64,000 nucleotides of DNA, from NCBI GenBank assembly GCA_020536535.1, contig JAHLWZ010000625.1, positions 671 through 64,670 on the forward strand, read 5' to 3'. Every line of letters begins with the position of its first letter. Position 1 is the first letter of the stretch. This stretch comes from Pelomyxa schiedti. Taxonomy: Eukaryota > Evosea > Pelobiontida > Pelomyxidae. Position numbers and translations under genes: made by a program. This document shows positions 54,125 through 64,000 of the stretch, piece after piece. The notes beneath the pieces were generated by a model that saw only the letters and a program-made list of their open reading frames with translations, was not told where the DNA came from and did no database searches.

Positions 54125-56571
54125 ATGGAGCGCATATTCAACCCCCAGAGCATCGCGATCATTGGCGCTTCATCCAAGCCCAACAGCATTGGAAACCTCG
54201 TTGTACAAAACCTCATCGACAGCAAGTACGCCGGAAAGATGTTCCCCATCAACCCCACTGCCCCCGACGTAAGTATTTTTTTTTCACACACAAATCAATT
54301 TTCGTTTCCACAATTCCGTGTTTTCCGGAAAAACCTGGTTTCGTTTTCTGTCTTGACAATCAAAACAGATCAATGGCATTAAGGCGTACCGCACAATTGG
54401 CGACGTGCCCCTTGACGAGATCGACCTCGCGGTCTACACCGTCCCGGCCAAGTTCGTCGTCTCGTGCGCCAAGGAGGCGGCGGCCAAGCGCGTCAAGGGC
54501 CACGTGGTGATCACGTCCGGCTTCAGCGAGGTCGGCAACACGGCGGAGGAGGAGGAGATGGTGCGCATCGCCCGCGCCACCGGCGGCCGCGTCGTCGGGC
54601 CCAACATCGTCGGCCTGCTGCTCAACAGCTGCAACGCCAACGCGTCCTTCGCCCCGTACCTGCCGTACCGCGGCGCCACGGCCCTCGTCTCGCAGTCGGG
54701 CGCGCTACTCATCGCGCTCGACGGCACCACGTTCCTCAGGCACTTTGGGTGCAGCTCCATGGTCTCGCTGGGAAACATGGCCGACGTCGACTTCGCCGAT
54801 ACCATAAGCTACTTGTCGAGCGACCCGACGACGCAGTGCATCGCGCTGTACATCGAGGGCGTGAAGAACGGCAGGGCGTTTATTGAGGCCGGAAGGAACT
54901 GCACAAAGCCAATTGTGGCACTCAAGAGCGGAGTCTCTGCTCACGGAGCTGCGGCCGCTGCTTCTCACACTGGGTCTCTGGCCGGTGCCGTCAAGATTTA
55001 CGACGCTGCTTTCAATCAGGTTTTTTCCCCCCTCTTTTTTTTTTTCCCCCCGAATTCAGTACGGAGATGCATGGTGATTTACATAAAATAATGCGGTCTA
55101 AATATATTATTTTACTGATTGTGGTTTGTTAGGCAAAAATCGTAAGAGCAATGGACTTGGAGGAACTACTTGTCGCATCTCAGGCTCTTTCTATGCAGCC
55201 ACCCATGCATGGAGATAACATACTTGTTATCACCAACGGCGGAGGCATTGGTGTTTTATCGGCTGATGCTGCTGAGTTCTGTGGCATTCCCCTCAAGTCT
55301 GCACCAAAGGACTTGCAGGTATTCATTACTTCACTGGTACTTCTTGTTTTAACATCACGTCTTCCAGGACTTGTTGTACAAGTGTATGCCCAGCTTTGGC
55401 TCACCCAAGAACCCCGTTGATATCACTGGTGGTTCTGGTGCTAAGGGCTACGAAGACACAATCACCATTGCCTTGCAGCACGAGTGGGTTCACGGTATCG
55501 CTGTTCTGTATTGTGAGACCAGTGTCACGAACCCAATGGCAATTTCGGAGTCTATTGAGCGTGCATACAAGGCCTCTCCCATCAAGAAGCCCTTGGTTTG
55601 CTGCTACGTCGGTGGTCAGCTCAGTGTTGATGCCAGCTACTACCTGATGGATAAGGCTATTCCAGTTTATGCTGACCCCAAGAGCACAATGTCCGCACTG
55701 TCTGCCCTCCACAAATATGGACAGTTCCAGAGCCGACCATACACACCTTTTACTCCATTCCCTGATACCATGACCTCTAAGGAAAGAGCAATGGCCATCA
55801 TCTCTGGTGCCCGTGCACAGGGAAGAGACTTGCTTACTGAGCCAGAGTCTAAGGCTGTCTTTGTTGCCTACAACTTGCCTGTTCCCAAGTTCCTGGTTGC
55901 TACCTCTGAGGATGACGCTGTCGCCAAGGCCAATCAAATTGGTTACCCCGTTGTGATGAAGATTGTCTCCCCTCAGGTATAAATTCCCAAAGAATGCATA
56001 TTCCCACAAACCCTAATTGCTTTGACAGATTATCCACAAATCCGATGCCGGAGGTGTAAAGGTCAACGTTCGCGACGACGCCACTGTTCGCCTCTGGTAC
56101 AACAAGATAAGAGAGAACGCCCTTGCATACAACTCGCACGCCGATATCCACGGAATCATAGTATGCAGCATGGCCGACTGGGGAAAGGAAGTCATCGTCG
56201 GTTCAGTGAACGACTCCACATTCGGACCCACAGTCATGTTTGGAATGGGAGGAATATTCGTCGAGGTGCTCAAGGACGTCACATTCCGCGTTGCTCCCTT
56301 CACCGTTGAAGAGGCCCGAGTGATGCTTCCCGAGATAAAGTGCTACCCAATGCTGAGCGGAGCCCGCGGAGAGAAGCCAAGAGACGTGGAGGCTCTGGCG
56401 GTTGCAGTTTCTCGCATATCCCAGATGGTTCACGACCTCGGCAGTGAGGTTTCTGAGGTTGATGCAAACCCAATCATGGTGTACGAACAGGGCCAGGGCA
56501 TATTCGTCGTCGACGGCAGAATCATCCTCAAGTCCACCAAGCCTGTTGCTAAGCCCACTCACGGACACTAA
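54125..56571 (+). CDS. Acetyl-CoA synthetase, ADP-forming (acetate-CoA ligase)
   Basis: Five exons (54125-54268, 54369-55019, 55133-55318, 55368-55976, 56029-56571) sum to 2133 nt, 710 residues, close to the 713 of the Entamoeba enzyme. The order is CoA-binding domain (IFNPQSIAIIGASSKPNS), succinyl-CoA synthetase-like ligase domain with the phosphohistidine loop ASHTGSLAG and GGGIGVLSADAA, then an ATP-grasp domain (YNLPVPKFLVATSEDDAVAK, HADIHGIIV, GMGGIFVEVLKDV, SEVDANPIMVY). It converts acetyl-CoA, ADP and phosphate to acetate, CoA and ATP, giving substrate-level phosphorylation in anaerobic protists. No targeting peptide is evident, so it is probably cytosolic. The middle exon is GC-rich with biased codons, suggesting high expression. 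Confidence 0.97.
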
Positions 56572-56703
56572 AAAAACTGCTGTGTTTTCTTCATCTGGTA
56601 ACAAAAAAAAAAAAAAATACGAAATGGGTAGTGCCCACAAAGAAGCGGACGTTTCTGATGATAGTAATGACGAAGTTCTAGTGGTTGTTACGTTTTTGGC
56701 AGG

Positions 56704-57553
56704 ATGGCACGTAAGGTGTGGTGCAGGGAGTGTCATGTCGACGTTGGGAGCGCCCCATTGGGTGGGGAGGGAAATTGTGGAGTTCTTGATTGGTAGCTAG
56801 TGTGTAATTTTTATTGCGTTGGCACTCGTGGCCATCGGTCTCATCCTCTTGTTTGAATAGCAGGTGTGGTGGCACACTATTCACTGGGAATGGGAAAGTG
56901 GAGGACAATTGGCGCTATTTCCACTCAGGGGGATACAATTTCTTGGATACTACCTGTTGGGTGTGGAAACAGCGTTCTAGGGAGGATTGCTTGGTTGGAA
57001 CCTTCTCTTCAGACAGTGGCACGCTTTACAGGGCGAGTCTCTTGGGGTTTTCAAGTGTCAGTCTTACCTCGCTATGGGTGCCAGGTCTTCAGTAATTACC
57101 ATACCTGGTTTTCATTCATTACAGGAAGGATTTGGGGCGAGTTCGAGTTTGATTGGACTTGACCTAGAAAATACCGTTAACCTTGGCGGGGGCTACTTTC
57201 CCGTAACATGGCCAACTCTTTGTAAAGAAAGGGGAGCAAAGTCATTTGGTGTCTCTCTTACAGGATCAATAGAAAACCGCGTGCTAGGTAACCGGGTAGA
57301 TACCCCGGGCTCTACACCCCCCAAATCCATGAATGCCAAGCAGGATGACCTGTTTTCATTTTTCCTCCACTTTGCACCTGACCAACAGCATGCAACTGTG
57401 CACGTGTTTCTCAACTCAGAGCCACTCTTCACACTGCAAGATGTTGACACATCGCTACCACTCTACCCTACTGTCAACATCTGCTGTGCACAGACATCTC
57501 ACAACTTTGTGAGGAATCCACCAGTCCCTCCTTCTCTCAGAGGGCAATGGTAA
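56704..57553 (+). CDS. SPRY-like protein with N-terminal Cys motif
   Basis: The ATG at 56704 gives MARKVWCRECHVDVGSAP, then an intron after VLDW and an exon with CGGTLFTGNGKVEDNWRYFH. The CREC...CGG arrangement could bind zinc. Later exons give TVARFTGRVSWGFQVSV and a long exon with SLIGLDLENTVNLGGGYFP, KSFGVSLTGSIENR, DLFSFFLHFAPDQQH and VFLNSEPLFTLQDVD, ending PPSLRGQW. The last part resembles a SPRY/B30.2 sandwich, which binds protein partners. An alternative start MGSAHKEADVSDD at 56623 is possible. Introns between 56980 and 57130 are not fully fixed. Confidence 0.55.
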
Positions 57554-57687
57554 CTTCATTTCACCAAAACCGGCTTTTTCGAGTTTTCTCTGTTTCCGCG
57601 ATTCTTCCGCAAATCAACACCAGCAAGGAGACCACCATTAGAAGAAACCCCAACGCCTAATTAAAAAAGTAAAACTTCGAGGAGTAA

Positions 57688-60600
57688 ATGGGAGGAGATA
57701 CCTACGAGCCACCCCCGGATCCTTTTGTTCTAACAGAGGAGCAAAAAACGGTGAGCGCAAAGTGTTGTAACCAATGATAGTATTAAAATGTGAGTAGGAA
57801 TTGCTTGCTGCCACCAAGATCGCAGGCTGTCATGCCGATTTGCTCCCGCATCGTATGATGCCTTGCAATCATAAAAACCCGGTAGTAATTGGTGTGTACC
57901 AAAACGACTGTGATCGCCACCTAACTTGGAACAAAAAAACAAACAGGACTGGACGTTACTGGCTCCCAGCAACGAGTTTACGCGTAAGTTGCCTTTCGTT
58001 CACCTTCATCGTTTACTTACTTGTTGCAGATATATCCTTGGTAAATGCAACGTTATTCAAAAAAAAAAATAAGAACGTACTGTTTACAAGCAAATAAACT
58101 AACTCTGACACTGTGTCATCGGAATAGCGCGCCTACCAGAGATTGGTAAAAATACATTAATTGGTTTCTAGAGTGTGCTCACTATCTATCAGTTCATTCA
58201 ATATTCAGAACCCTGGATGACTGTGCCATCAGCCTTGCTTTCATTGGGGATGCAAGTGTTGACCCAAGAGCGCCTCTTCAGGGTCAGTGTTAGCACATAA
58301 AACATTTTAAATAACAGTAATTTTAGTCACGCCATTTTGCACAACTTTGGAAGAACTGCAGAGCTTTGTTTTAAAGTTATCACTTGAACAAAACTCAGCA
58401 CTTGTTTACCGTAAGTTTCCATTTTACATAGCAAATTTCTAACTTCTCTTTTCTATTTGACAGCTGCGAGACCTGGCGGAAATAACGGCGTAGAAAGCTA
58501 TGATCTGTGTGCGCTGCACTATGCACTGAGATCCCAGCTAAGTCACAAAGGCTTATTCATCATTGTAGGGGATGAACTTATTCCTGACAGGACAGAAGAA
58601 TACAGTATCTCACGAGGTAAGTTTATGTACTAGAAAAAATTCTTTCCGCTAAATCCCCTAGTTCTCGATCTACGTGGTGAAACATCAAAAATTCCACCTC
58701 AAATTTTTAAGAGTCTCAAGCGGTTCTATCATCCCATTTTCATCCACTCTGATTATGGGTATCCCGTGCACTCCGTTGTTCATTGTTACTATGAAAATGA
58801 CACCGTCTCAAGAAAGTATCAGCAGTACGTTATTTTTTCTATCATTTACTCTTTTGTAAGGTACTATACAAACGTTGAAGCCCAATGGCAATCCCTTGTT
58901 GGACCAGAGTGTGTAACTCAAGCCAATACACCACATGAAGTTCTCCTGCAAATCATTTCAGCAGTAGAGAGTTGGTCTAGACGTAAAGCAGCTGGGATTG
59001 CGGATGTAATTGAAACCCCGCAACAAAGTCGCATCTCCAAAATGCCAGAATCTACTTCTTCAGGAAAAAGCAGCCGTGTTGAGTGGATACCACTTGTATC
59101 ACGAGCGGTTTGGATTGTCTTGAAGAGAGAGTTTTCTGTGGAACTATCCGCCAAGAGGTGGGCACATAGCGATAGTTCAGCTGATGAAAGTGATTTAGTT
59201 CTCGTATCTGCCGGGGAAGCAGTCTTTCCCCTTCGCGCTTGTGTCGGAAAACTTTTGGTTTGGTTCTTCTCTTCATTCTCCCAGTATCTCAACACAGAAC
59301 AAAGAAATCCCTGTGTGGAGTTACCCTTTATATATTAAAGTGCTGCGTTATAAAAGATGCGCCACGGCTGGCACAGTGGTACTGTGACTACTATGGAGTG
59401 ACGAAGTCAAAGGATCCTTTTTATTCCTTGATCAATACACCCAAAAGGAACAGTTTGCCATATTACACTTTGTTTGCAATTCTTGGGAATGCAGATACTC
59501 CAAGCAAAGTTGAACTTGTGGATTGGATTGTAAAATACTTCCAAATTCCCTTACCTTTGCTCTCTTGTACTATTCAAAAGTGCATGAAATTGGCTTCTTC
59601 AAGCAAATCTTATGACCTTTTGATGGCGCATTTCAGCCCCACTCTTCGCTCCGAGTACAGGAAGGCTGAAAGGCAATCGGAGTTTGTGAGTCTTTCTGCG
59701 CTGACTGATTGTCTTGAGACTAAGACGTTGAATGGCAGAGAGATAGAAATTTTCACTGAGCTGTTTGACGTTTTTCCGATGGCAGAGTTTGAGAAGACCA
59801 ACTACATCCTTCCAGAAACCCGCAAACACGACACAGCAGACTTCCTGGAGTGGATTTTGCCGCAAACCAAACTTACAGAAGAAAAGGCACGTGAAATAAT
59901 TCGGTATATGGAATGCAACCGATCCGTGGAGTTACTGCTCCCTTATGCTCACCTCGAGGCTAGCCCACCTACCCTGAACACGCTATTAGAAAATCTGATA
60001 AAACGTGATCAGATAGAGTTTGCAAAAAACCTCTGGATATCATGCGGCTCACCACCCGTGCCATCAAGCCTGCTTAACGGTCACGATTACTCCCTGATTC
60101 GGCAAACTGTTGAAGCTTTTCCACCTCTTGTTCCATTCATGGCGTCGCATGCTCGTTACATTGCTGTCGATCTCTGGCTGCATCAAAAACCTGGATTCAG
60201 GGACACCCTCAAGTGGTTGTTGGACCAGGTTTCCATCCCATCAGATTTGCGCTACGACGTCATGCAGTCCTTGGCAGCGTATACCGGATCTGTAGAGGGT
60301 TTGGAGTGGGCCTTCAATACAGTTGGTCCTGAGCTCAGGACAGCTAATGTGGAGTCTGACAATGCTGCTATGATCAAGGCAATATTCCATTACGTTATGA
60401 GATATAGTTGGAATCACAAACAAGAAGTGTCAGTGCTGAATTGGCTAGAGAGTAAAGTCGGAAAGATTCCACAGGAAGCAACAACCTCATACCTAGCCAC
60501 CTATATTCATTCTGCTATGGGAGGTAGGCGACTTGATCTTTTGAACTGGATTTTTGGCCGCTTTGAAGTCGCAGTGAAAGATATCACTGACCGCATACAG

Positions 60601-61139
60601 CCCCTTTTGGACACATGCTGTGACATATGTGTCGGTACAGTGGAAGGAACTCAATGGATGATAGACCACTTCCCTGATAGAGACATCCTGCTGAAGGTTA
60701 TTCAAATTCCATTTACCAATTTCGATGCCACCTCTAAAATACAACAAAAAGATGCTTGTCTCAGCACTTGGCAAAAAAGTCAACAGAGTGACCTACGAAC
60801 TAATTAAATCACACATGTCACCACCACCAACGTTGGAAGAACGGAGGTCCAAACGGTGCTCTTGGGACCCTCCATATTTCTATTATGGGCTCAGCAGTAT
60901 CCCCCACATCAAGTGGCTAGTAGAGGAGTGCGCAATCACGAGGGGAGATCTGGTGGAAGGCAAACTTCTAACTGTTATGGACCCATCATATGTAGTGTTT
61001 CTTCACCACTAGTTACACCACTAACAAGCTTTTCTTATAGGAGGATTACACAGCTGTACTGCTGAAGAACATTGCCGAAACAAACCCATTGGCTGCCCAG
61101 TGGTTCTATGATAAATTTGGCATAGCGTTCCCGTTTTAA
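57688..61139 (+). CDS. vWA-like region fused to ankyrin-like repeat protein 3
   Basis: The start MGGDTYEPPPDPFVLTEEQK at 57688 leads into a vWA-like part: NPVVIGVYQND, YLSVHSIFRTLDDCAISLAF then IGDASVDPRAPL, YDLCALHYALRSQLSHKGLF, IIVGDELIPDRTEEY and VLLQIISAVESWSRRK. A canonical MIDAS DxSxS is not visible. In the same exon (about 58896-59257) the frame runs without a stop into the ankyrin-family N-terminal block WIPLVSRAVWIVLKREFSV ... VSAGEAVFPLRACVGKLL. Then come degenerate units (APRLAQWYCDYYG, KVELVDWIVKYFQIPL, WLHQKPGFRDTLKWLLDQV). Introns at 60697-60749 and 60990-61040 carry the frame to NPLAAQWFYDKFGIAFPF and the stop at 61139. Boundaries at 57990-58200 are unresolved. An internal ATG at 59042 could start a separate ankyrin gene. 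Confidence 0.68.
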
Positions 61140-61371
61140 TGCATAAAAATATTCCAATCCCTAGTCGTTCTGCCTTCATTTGTTTTCTTTTTCGTCTTTC
61201 CAGACTTAGATGGGGTGCCTACGTTGGCACGACGTCGGCCAAACAAAAAAAAGGAAAAAGAAAAAATTGATCCGAGAAGGAAGGAAAAAATCTGGGCAGT
61301 ATTTCCCTGCTGTTCTGTCTCCATCGAAGAGAAAGCATAAATACTGATAAATAATCACCTACGTACACGAC

Positions 61372-63383
61372 ATGCATCTGCAAAAGCGACACACTCACGC
61401 ACCGGGGCCAGTAACATCTGCGGTTGGTGTTGTTGGTGAAGTGAATACCTTCGTCGGCGTTGGTGGCGACCCGTCTTTGTCGTACCAGGGCGGCGTTGTT
61501 GACCAACAACAAGCGGGAATTGGCATGGGAATGGGAATACCTTACGGCGACCCTCAGTTCGATTTCCTGCTCGGTTTCGATTCCTCCTCGCAACAGCAAC
61601 CCCTTCCTCTGGGTCTCTCACCAGGGACGCCACAACCTTTCGGGTCACCCTTACCTCTTTCGTCTGTGGGTTCCCCTACACAGCAAAATTTCATTCCTCA
61701 ACAAAAGCAGCAGCAACATGAGTACCAAAATAGCCAAGTATTACCGCTCCCTTTGGACGGAGAGTCCACTTCCCCCAGCTCTTCGAATGTGTCAACACCC
61801 GCCAATGGGACATCGGCTTGCAACACACCGAATGGAGCACAGCAAACTGATCAGTCACCTTTCTATCCTGACCCTGCTGGCATCGTGTCCAATATGCAAG
61901 GCGGTGAGACTTGGTTTGAGCCACAGCAAGACTTCAGTGGACAACAATCCCTTCCTCAAAACGTCATTAACCAACAAATTCCGACAATGCAGTACCAGTT
62001 GCAACCACAGTACCAACTACCAGTTCCTGTGCTCCCGCAGAACTTGCATCCTTTCCCACAACCACCTCAAATTCAGTATCCTGTTCTACCACCTGCCGAA
62101 AATCCTCCAAGTGAAGTAAGCAATTATTTTACATCCATATTATACTAAATCGAATAGAGATCACGGAAGCGCAGCAGGGTAGACCGTAACACCACGGATG
62201 CAGCTCTCACCATTCCGCCGGCTACAATCTCTAACAACTCCAATCAACCCCAGAGTTGCGTGCACCTTTTTACACCACCAGCCCTCAGCACACCTGCTCC
62301 CTCTCCCACAGTACTTCCGTTTCCACTCCAAATTCAACAGCCGTATCAACCTGGCACAGCACCCACCCCAACACCTGTAACCCCCATATTACCACAGACC
62401 TTCACTATACAGACAGAAGAAGATCTCACCCGGTTGAACAGCACACAAATCGAGGCATACATCAATGCTCTGAAACAAAGTGGCACTCTGGACCCTTCCC
62501 TGGAGCGCCGGTTGAGAAAAGCAAGGAGGTTTACTTCTACCACCATTTTTACCACGCTAAAACCAGAAAACCAATAGAGCAATAAAAAATCGCGAATACG
62601 CGCAGCAATCCCGCAACAAGAAAAAAGCAGCACAAGGCAACCTGGAATTGGAACTGAAACAAGCTCAGGCTGAGAATGCTACCCTGCGCAGTCTTAATGA
62701 CCAATTAGAGACCGAAAACTCGAGGCTTAAGGCTCAGGTTTTTCTTTCCCTTTTTTAAACATGTTTCACGAACCCAACACCTTAAACAACAGTTGGAACA
62801 CCTTACAGCTCTCGTTTCTCATCTCAACGCCACTGGAAGATCGGCGCACCCCAAGCCAAATCCGTCAACTCCTCAATTTCAAAAGTACATTTCTATTAAT
62901 GCACCTGAAGTACTTAACAAAATTAAGGGCACCTGTGTCGGTTGCTGCTTGCATTCTATCAGTTTTGTTCTTTGCAGTACTTGTTCACTTCCAAAGTCCT
63001 CAAATGGATCAAGACAAACAGTTGGCACTCAGTGGACATGTTTTATCGTAAGCTTTCCTTTTATTCAGTAGAAGTTTTAACACTTTTCCTGTAGGCCGCC
63101 TTCTGTAAGGACTCTTATGGAGGAAGGGCTGTCCCACCCACAGCACAGCATGTGGTGGGTGTCACATAGTCTATGGTGGCTTGTACCGGAACCCTTCCAC
63201 ATCAACGACGGAGCTCTGTCCTCCTGTGAGGACTCCATTTCCCCCGAGATACTTGCCAACTACACAGAGCGACTGGCCTGCCGCTGTCACAACTGTGCCT
63301 GCTGTGTTGACCCCATTATGTTTGGTACTCCACATGACACTGGTGGCTATCACGCGTGGGGCTCTGGGCGCCGTGGTGCCTGA
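61372..63383 (+). CDS. Membrane-tethered bZIP transcription factor
   Basis: The N-terminal region from MHLQKRHTHAPGPV is Gln/Pro/Ser rich, a likely activation domain. It splices after GEN...PPSE at 62115 to RSRVDRNTTDAALTIPP, then to the basic region RRAIKNREYAQQSRNKKK, which has the N-x7-R signature of bZIP DNA-binding. The leucine-zipper exon follows (LELELKQAQAENATLRSL). After a short linker a single TM segment stands out (VSVAACILSVLFFAVLVHF). The remaining 130 or so residues would be luminal and Cys rich (RLACRCHNCACCVD), ending GSGRRGA. This layout matches ATF6/CREB3-type factors released by cleavage in ER stress. Cleavage sites cannot be fixed from sequence alone. Confidence 0.82.
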
Positions 63384-63662
63384 ATCCATTGAATACCTTT
63401 TTGTCTACTACTGTATTGTTAACATGTAGCAAACCCTATCCCTTCTTTTCCTTTCCCTTGTGTTCAAAGATCGTGGCGCTCACTTTCCTTACGCTAAAAT
63501 TTGGCACTTCCACAAAATCCGTTCATCGGTTTGTTTTTGTTTTTTTTTTGTGATAATACAAGAGGAAAAACCAAACAACGTAAAAAACCAATCGAGCGCA
63601 ACGTGTTAGTACCGCCAGCCTCCTCCTCGTAACCAAAAACTATTTAAAAAAAAAACACCACA

Positions 63663-64000
63663 ATGAGCGGGGAAGAGAAGCACAAGTCGTCCAAGCACAG
63701 GCGCGAAAAGGAGGCAGCTCAGGCCGAAGAGGAAACAGAAACAGCAACTGCTGAAGCTACCACAGAACAAGATGATGTCACTGCAACCACCTCGGAACAC
63801 AAGCACAAACACAGGCACCGCCACGAGAAGTCGGCAGAAGAGGAGACAGCGGCAGCCGCTGAAACCACAGCGGCCGCGGCCGAACCCGAGCCCGAGCCAG
63901 CACCCACCAAAACCGAGACGGAAACCGAACCCGCGGCCGAGGAAGCCCCGGCGCCCAAGCGCAAGCACAAGCACCGCCACCACGACGACGAAGGCGCCGA
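63663..64000 (+). CDS. Charged low-complexity protein, 5' part only
   Basis: The ATG at 63663 opens MSGEEKHKSSKHRREKEAAQ. The frame is Glu/Ala/Thr rich with repeated His/Lys/Arg clusters (HKHKHRHRHEK, KRKHKHRHHDDE) and Pro/Glu runs. It runs off the right edge, so length and product are unknown. Codons are GC-rich. No domain is recognised. Confidence 0.65.
   Translation, partial: MSGEEKHKSSKHRREKEAAQAEEETETATAEATTEQDDVTATTSEHKHKHRHRHEKSAEEETAAAAETTAAAAEPEPEPAPTKTETETEPAAEEAPAPKRKHKHRHHDDEGA

Overview
This window is eukaryotic nuclear DNA from a single-celled organism. Coding regions are broken by many short GT-AG introns (about 40-60 bp) and genes lie on both strands, often under 200 bp apart. 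The actin, a Rho-type GTPase, a longin R-SNARE, an ADP-forming acetyl-CoA synthetase (typical of anaerobic protists such as Entamoeba and Mastigamoeba) and the mix of Hint, F-box, vWA-like and ankyrin-like proteins fit an anaerobic or microaerophilic amoeba of the Archamoebae type (Mastigamoeba/Pelomyxa). That placement is inference. A run of exactly 100 N at 11002-11101 marks a scaffold join.

Layout. 1-13.5 kb: actin 3' end, an unrecognised minus-strand gene, a type I membrane protein, another unrecognised minus-strand gene, a two-SH3 BAR-like sorting nexin, the N gap with a second actin 3' end, and ankyrin-like gene 1. 13.7-22 kb: two large minus-strand genes without recognised homologues, separated by a gene-poor stretch with a C27 tract. 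22.4-29.7 kb: a Rho GTPase/F-box/Hint fusion, a divergent pair of propeller-like paralogues with a remnant of a third copy, and ankyrin-like gene 2. 29.8-36.6 kb: a PH-domain protein, eIF2B delta, a WD40 protein and a small unknown gene. 36.9-37.7 kb: a striking array of about 14 hairpins with covarying stems. 38.6-44.6 kb: isopentenyl-diphosphate isomerase, a secreted SIMPL-domain protein, and a long SPKP-rich coiled-coil protein. 44.8-53.8 kb: a Cys-loop-type (but Cys-less) ligand-gated ion channel, an NRF-6-like acyltransferase, an EF-hand protein, a small secreted protein and a VAMP7-like R-SNARE. 54-64 kb: ADP-forming acetyl-CoA synthetase, a SPRY-like protein, ankyrin-like gene 3 fused to a vWA-like region, a membrane-tethered bZIP factor, and the start of a charged disordered protein.

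The genes do not form one operon-like system. The themes are membrane traffic and signalling (sorting nexin, R-SNARE, Rho, PH, channel, EF-hand), energy and isoprenoid metabolism (acetyl-CoA synthetase, isomerase), and expanded lineage-specific families (three ankyrin-like genes, three propeller-like copies).

Exon boundaries were worked out by hand from reading frame and GT/AG signals. For the fusion gene, the synthetase, the isomerase, the PH protein, the type I membrane protein and ankyrin-like gene 2 the summed exons are exact multiples of three. Others are given as gene spans with uncertain starts or internal junctions.
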